A stretch of 64,000 nucleotides of DNA. Source: Wurfbainia villosa. Lineage: Eukaryota > Streptophyta > Magnoliopsida > Zingiberales > Zingiberaceae. Under the pieces are notes generated by a model that did no database searches, had not been told where the DNA came from, and worked only from the letters and a program-made list of their open reading frames with translations. The stretch's first letter is position 1; each line of letters opens with the position of its first letter. The stretch spans positions 17,105,928 through 17,169,927 of the forward strand of contig CM045989.1 of assembly GCA_025175895.1 (NCBI GenBank). The letters are read 5' to 3'. This document shows, in pieces, positions 58,260 to 64,000 of the stretch. A program made the position numbers and the translations under genes.

Positions 58260-59888
58260 TGTTAGTATGAGCCCTTAGTGCCAATTATGAGATGATTGGT
58301 GAGGGAGACTTTTGTATTATATTCTTGCATTAATAAAGGCAAAGATTGATTATTATATTTCTTTATGTGTGTGCCAGCTAAATAAATATAATAATGCCCA
58401 TGAATAGTAGGTTGTTATCTATAGTATATCAATTGGTAGAATTGATTATGAGAAGCTGTAGAGAACACTATTCTTAAATATTCCTAGTCGAGTATTGTAT
58501 TAATAGACAAGGGCTATATTGATACATTGAGACTAGCATGTAGGTCAATGGATGACTTGATCTCATAAGTCATGGATATGTGATATCACATTGATACATG
58601 GGTATATATATTGGAGACTATATATACTGAATTGACCCACCATGAGAAAGTATCATGGATCGTTATATGAGTGTCATATACTTTCTCATGTGACTATTGG
58701 TATGAATAGTCCTTAGACCTGAAGTCACTATGGTTCCCTACATAAGGAGTTATGTACTTTGGTATCGTCTAACGTCACACCGTAATTGGGTGACTATAAT
58801 GGCGATCACTGAGTATGTAACGAATTATGCGGAGGGATGTGAGTGATGTAGATGAGATCTATCCCTCCCATATGACGGGAGTGATATCTTTGGCCTCTTG
58901 ATAGAGTAGGACCACGAAATGCATGGTCATGCTCAAATGAGTCAATATGAGATATTGAGCTCATTTGTTTGAGTGAGTCTACTTGGGGATCAAGAAACAT
59001 AAAGATTGATAAGAGGGTGACACGGTCTATGCCTCATTGATCGATCTGAGATATCAAGGATAGAAGGACACTGTCATATGATAATAGTCATGGAAGAGGT
59101 TGTCGGATCTCGACATTCTCATCACTTGGGTAGCAATGATGTATTGCTAGATGTCGCTCATTGCTTATGTATCTAAAATGGTTTTGGATACATTGCCAAT
59201 GTTATGAGAGCCTATAGGGTTACACACAAAGAATATATTATTTTGGAGAGGAAATCATTTTGGTTTGACTAAAATGAATTATTAGTTAATTGAATTAACT
59301 AGAATGAGTAAGACTCATTACTTGGCTAAATTTGAGTTGGACTCAAATTGGTTTATGTTGAGTTAGACTCAAGTCAAACCAAGAGAAGAAGGCTAAAATG
59401 AATAATACACAAATTAATAATATAATACACAAATTAATAAATGGGGTTTTAAATAGGATTTAAAACTCATTAATGTGCATTTAATGAGCATTAATTTACT
59501 TCCTTTCTTTTACCATGAAGAATAAGGAAGTGCATTTATTGTCTCATTAAGGTGTATTATGGTTGCTTCTTCTTCTTCAACGTGGACAATAAAAAAGAAA
59601 ATTATATATTTTTTTTTTCATTCAAACACAAGAGGGCCAAGTATAGAGTGGAAAAGTGAGACCTTGGAGTGGTTGCTAGCACAACTGAAAGGGCTTACCT
59701 CTTCTCTTCAAGATCGTGTGTGTGTGCAAGTGTTGCTGACTAGAATTCGAAGGGCACGCTTCGAAGGTAATCTCGATTCCTATAGGATAGAATCGATAAT
59801 TGAAACGAGTATATTTTTTTTTCTTGGATCTCTGGAGGGATCCTAAGTTTTTCGCTGCGAATTTTGTTTATTGCTCGGGATCCCTACA
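58260..59888 (+). repeat. G 3' LTR
   Basis: It is 1629 bp, following the RNase H stop by 14 bases. The tract AGTAGGAGAC before it is a weak PPT. Confidence 0.95.
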
Positions 59889-59893
59889 TTGCG

Positions 59894-61757
59894 TAACTTG
59901 GCCACTGTTGATTGTGGTAGTTGGAGTTGCGCACTTGACCACCGTAGATGGTGGTTTTCCTTGTATGTTTTGGTTAGTACTGTAGATGTGGATAGAATGT
60001 CTTAGCATTACTATACCACAGACTTGTTTGACAAAGGTGATGTTGGAAATCATTTAGTCGGAAGCTGGTGAAACCAGTTTATAGAACCTAGATAGCGGTT
60101 AACTTTTACGCAAGTATTAGTTAATCCTTTCGGAGTGGATAAAAAGGAGGTTGTACGCGGATGCATCGTTTCAGGGATCGGAGCGATTCCGATGCAGTTG
60201 AATGAGGCGTACCTTATGCTTACGACAGTTAAGAAACTACGAGATAGGTTGTCATATACATGATGTGGCTTTAGTAGTTATTATCTGGATTTATAGATGT
60301 ATGGAGCAGAAGTGCTCATTGAATTTACAAACTACGAGATAGGCTGTCATATACATGACGTGACTTTAGTAGTTATTATCTAGATTTATAGATGTATGGA
60401 GCAGAAGTGCTCATTGAATTTACAAACTACGGGGTAGCTACAATGAAGTTGCTGGAGCGCGAACAGTTGCAACAATTGCAATGAGTGAGATTTGTCGCTA
60501 TAGTCTCCCATGCACTTACAGAGTGTGTGGTGAAGTGTATCTTGGATGGTTGATGAATTTCTCTTTTGAAAAGATAATTCCCCGTCTCTGAGAAGGATAG
60601 TGTGTTCCGGACATGCGTCCAGTCAAGGAAGGGTCGCTATAGGAAGCATATCATTGGAGATTTGCTAGTCACCCTGATGGTACTCAGATGTACCGAGAGT
60701 TGAAACGTTTATACTGGTGGAATGGTATAAAGAGAGTTATAGCAGATTTTGCTGCTCGATGGTTAGTATGCCAGTAGGTGAAGGCTGAACATCAGGAACT
60801 CGCTGGATTGCTCTAGAAAATTTCGATTTCGGAATGGAAGTGGGAGCATATCACGATTGATTGCGTTATGGGATTGCCTAGAACCGTAAAGGACATGATG
60901 CGATTTGGGTGATCGTGGATTGACTAACCGAATCAACTCACTTCCTTCCTATTCGTGGGTCGTACTCGTTGAATCATCCGGCAGAGTTGTATTGCCGGAA
61001 GATTATCGGATTGCGTGGGGTACTTTTGAGTACTATATCTGATAGAGACCCACATTTTACCTTGCGATTTTGACAGAGTCTACATCAGACTATGGGCACA
61101 GAGCTTCGGCTCAGTACAACATTTCATCCGCGGACTGATGGGCTGTCTGAGTGTACAATTCAGACATTGGAGGATCTATTAAGATCTTGTGTCATGAATT
61201 ATGGAGGTAGTTGGGAGAATCACATTACTTTAGTGGAATTTGACTGTAAGAACAGTTATCACTCCTCCATTCAGATGACTCCTTCTGAGGCCCTATACGG
61301 TAGACCCTGTAGATTCCCCCGTGTGGTGGGAGGAAGTCAGGGAATGACAGCTATTGGGGGCCACAGAGTATCCAACATAATGCAGAGTTGGTGCGTGTCA
61401 TCGGATGATGGTTATCTGAGGCACATGATCGATAGAAGAGTTATGCAGACCGGAGGCGAAGGCCTTTAGAAATTCTCAGTTGATGAATAAGTATTTCTGC
61501 GTGTTTCACCTTAGAAAGGGGTGAAATGATTTGGGTCGCAAGAGCGACAGTAGCGAAACAAGACTATCCGACTCGTAAAGGTTTGATGACAGTATCCGAC
61601 TGATGAGGAGGCTATATGGGAGCTGGAAGATACTATCCGAGCTCGATATCCTCATTTGTTCACTTAAAGCAGGTAGTAGGTCAAGAAATCTCTTGTGTTG
61701 GTTCTCGTATGTTAGTACGAAATTTGGGGACCAAATTTTTTATTAGGGGGGGGAGAA
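59894..61757 (+). pseudogene. pol: Broken F RNase H, integrase and PPT
   Basis: It resumes F after the TSD. Near 60160 ADASFQGS and, after a stop, LRNYEIGCHIHDVALV match gypsy RNase H. Integrase begins near 60655 with RFASHPDGTQMYRELKRLYW (zinc-binding His) and WLVCQ, then EWKWEHITIDCVMGLPR (first catalytic Asp) and, in another frame (61092-61469), LSTTFHPRTDGLSECTIQTL with the conserved TDG. Stops near 60777 and 60813 and several shifts break it. A 95-bp tandem duplication (60234-60423) disrupts RNase H. The PPT TTAGGGGGGGGAGAA (61742-61757) ends it. Confidence 0.8.
60234..60423 (+). repeat. 95-bp tandem duplication in F RNase H
   Basis: Two copies (60234-60328 and 60329-60423) are nearly identical, each starting AAACTACGAGATAGG; a third copy begins but differs at once. 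95 is not a multiple of three, so the duplication shifts the frame. Confidence 0.9.
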
Positions 61758-64000
61758 TGTAAAATACCATAAAAAAAAAATTAATAATAAAATAATGCTT
61801 GTTAATTAGGAAAATACCCTATGGAATTTTCCAGATTTTTTTAGAAATTTTCCTGGACTTCAATGGAAATTTCTAAAATATTTTTGGAGAAAGATTTAAT
61901 AGGCGTATAGGATTGGACCCGACCCGATCCGTTGGACCCGATCCGTTTTAATTGGGTCCGACCATTTCACTCGTGTAACGCTCAGGCGACGTTACTTAAA
62001 TCACGACTTTTCTTTTTCTTTCACAGTCACGATTTCATCGCTTCACCGCGGGCTCTCTCCCTCTCCCGATCGCGACTCCTCTCCGTGCTCACCGTCGCCG
62101 ACAAGCCAGCTGTCGTGCCTCACTCATCATCGCTCGTGCTCTCACTGTCGCCGGTCGTCGTCCCCACGTCGCTGCCACCGCAAGTTGGATCAGCCGCTGC
62201 CGTCGATGTCGATCCAGTCCAATCGTCACGCGTTGCAGCCGATCGCCTCCCTCTTTGTCTCCGAATCGACCAGTGGATGAGCTCCTTCTCTCGGTGGGAG
62301 ATCCGGTTGGAGGGCATGCCGATCCCTTTTCCCCGGCTCTCGACAACACCTTTGCGGGAGCCGATCGACGGCGTGATCGCTGTGACAGAGATGCCACCGC
62401 AGGTCACACGGTGGTTGCCGAAGTAAGGTTAGGGCATGCTTCTTGGTTGGTTTCCAGTTGATCCTTTCCATCTCAGGTTATGGGTTTTTTTCACGCGAAT
62501 AACCCAACGACGTCACTGCGGGTGGTCGTTCCCGGCCGGAGGAGCGGTTCCGATGAACTGAGCAAGATGGGAGATGCCAATCACAGGTATATCTCGAACT
62601 ATCTTCTTTTTTTTCATAAGATGTTGTTTGGGTTCGGTTAATTGCCGTGTGAGGTGGATTTGGGGGGGGGGGCTGTGAGTTAGAGGGTGGATGGCTGTGA
62701 GCAGGGGAAATTGTCGGCTGTGCGATTGTGATCAAGGAGAGTGTCGCCTATGAAGGTGTGGCTTTGTCGGAGTGGTGATAGGGCAGCGACGTTTTGTTTC
62801 ATGTTGGACTGCCCGGTGAACAACTTGATCGGAGAAGTAGACTAAGCTGAGGATTTGGGGAGGATTGTCACCGATCAAGCTGTGGAATCGCTCTTAGCAG
62901 CCTATATTCAATTACTCTTGTGTCGCAGCAGTCCCCTATGGTTTTGGCTGCACGGCTACGGGCGGAATAGAAAATATGTGCTGGTGTTAATTACATATTT
63001 CTCGGTGTATATGGTTGTTAGTAAATGGATATGTGAGGTTATGTTTTGTTCAACTGTGAGTGAGCCATAAATGGGTCTATGGGTGTCAATGTAGATGTTC
63101 ATAGGCTATGATCGGTTGCGAGTTGAGGTTTGATCATGTAGGGTAGTCAGATTTTATATCTATATAGTGCGTTGGGGTGAAGCCCTATTTATATTGCGAG
63201 TGGATTTGTGAACTCGGTTAATTATGTTAATAAATGGTCAAGTTTGGCTAATTGGCGTTTCTAAATCATATTCGATAAGGGATACGGATATGTGGATAAC
63301 ATAGTAGCTAATCATACTATTGTTGTATGCTTTCACTGAATGATAATTGATGATATTTGCAGGACGTGGATACGAGACGGGTCCGCGGCCGTGAGGAGTT
63401 TATTACTACGAGCATTGACAGCAGGTGGGTAATTTCCTACCTAGTCCGGGTAGATGTATTGCATTCAGATTTAGTCATAGATATGAGCATGTTAGGTGTT
63501 CATATTACCTTGACCCTGCTCTTATTATCGTATGCTTGATCTTATCGTTGGATTTATTTATGCTCAATTGTTGATATCACATATACCCTATCATGATTTA
63601 GGAGTTACAGATGTGATGTAAATCGACCTAGATGTTTAGTAGGGTGTAAATGTTAGTACGGGGGATGACCCAATTTATAAATTGGAAAAAAAGTCATCTA
63701 TGGGTAGGTAATGCCCTAAATGTAGGATTTATTTCCAATACCTGTATGTTGCATTCTGTTACCAACCATGAGTTGTGTAATGGTTAAGTGAAGAGTGATT
63801 AGAGTATCGCTGTAGACCGGTGGTCCCATCTTGATATGATTAGTCGAGTACGACTCTCTATCGGATAGAGAGTGCGTCGATCAGTCGAGTACGACTCTCT
63901 ATTGGAGAGAGAGTTATGATCAGTCGAGTACGACTCTCTACAGGATAGAGAGTGCGTTGATCAGTTGAGTACGACTCTCTACAGGATAGAGAGTCCGTCA
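61758..64000 (+). repeat. F 3' LTR, cut by window end
   Basis: It matches 44986 onward for 2243 bases with moderate divergence. About 1.5 kb lies beyond the window. Confidence 0.9.

Larger units (their letters stand above)
51562..59888 (+). mobile_element. G: full-length Ty1/copia element, TSD TTGCG
   Basis: LTRs are 51562-53184 and 58260-59888. It has a PBS, a leader with hairpins, and a near-complete gag-pol with nine visible lesions. The TSD TTGCG is at 51557-51561 and 59889-59893. The first 680 bases of the LTRs differ at about ten sites, nine of them transitions, so G is fairly young. Confidence 0.95.
44986..64000 (+). mobile_element. F: Ty3/gypsy element with ~3.8 kb LTRs, split by G, right end cut
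   Basis: It has a 5' LTR (44986-48762), PBS, degraded gag (about 48980-50110), an RT remnant (51230-51330), the G insertion (51562-59888), RNase H (about 60140-60430), integrase (about 60655-61445), a PPT (61742-61757) and a 3' LTR (61758 to the window edge). RT lies before integrase, which is gypsy order. The integrase resembles Tekay/Retand-type elements, but that lineage call is from memory. Confidence 0.85.

Noticed and set aside
44986..64000. F as a pararetrovirus or envelope-bearing retrovirus
   Set aside because: No movement protein, coat or envelope-like frame is visible; the domains found are those of an ordinary gypsy element.

Overview
The window looks like intergenic heterochromatin from a flowering plant with a large, retrotransposon-rich genome. 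I see no host protein gene, rRNA or tRNA gene anywhere in it. Almost every base belongs to an LTR retrotransposon or a piece of one. The elements have TG...CA ends, 5-bp target-site duplications (TSDs), primer-binding sites (PBS) matching initiator-Met tRNA (TGGTATCAGAGC type) and purine tracts (PPT) beside the 3' LTR. I cannot name the species. For reference I label the elements H1, H2, A, B, C, D, E, F and G.

Layout. (1) 1-4690: H1, minus strand, a gag-only copia-type element with a complete 578-codon gag; its left LTR is cut by the window edge. (2) 5074-10508: H2, minus strand, a relative of H1 with a broken gag and TSD TTTAG, inserted into an old minus-strand LTR of the E family (4691-5073 and 10514-11030). 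(3) 11031-about 13190: A, plus strand, 5' LTR and broken gag, joined to a copia leader remnant. (4) 13351-15274: an LTR, PBS and leader of the C family, joined head-on to an inverted reverse-transcriptase fragment (15275-16045). (5) 16046-44798: a nest. B (plus, gag-only) has its 3' LTR split by C (minus, full copia, 20133-44392, TSD CCCGC). C is split twice, by D (plus, gag-only with an open 525-codon gag, 25349-about 31329) and by E (plus, full copia, 34621-44095, TSD CTCAA). (6) 44986 to beyond the window: F, a Ty3/gypsy element with LTRs of about 3.8 kb, split inside its polymerase region by G (plus, full copia, 51562-59888, TSD TTGCG).

Coding state. C, E, F and G carry a recognisable gag-pol, but all are broken by stops and frameshifts. 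The only long intact frames are the gag genes of H1 and D, whose elements have no pol at all. This fits gag-bearing non-autonomous elements (TR-GAG type, probably of the SIRE-like copia branch) that borrow enzymes from relatives.

Most interesting signals. First, the gag-only families share a 10-bp palindrome, CAGTCGACTG, with at least 23 exact copies, clustered in their LTRs and mostly upstream of TATA boxes. Second, the 5' leaders of the three full copia families each carry reiterated RNA hairpins with a constant tip and changing but still self-complementary stems. Third, a CATCTCAC/GTGAGATG stem-loop lies at a similar place in the gag-to-PPT spacer of H1, H2 and D. Fourth, the F LTR carries an array of 40-bp hairpin repeats and intron-like splice signals. 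All functional readings of these are inference from sequence alone.
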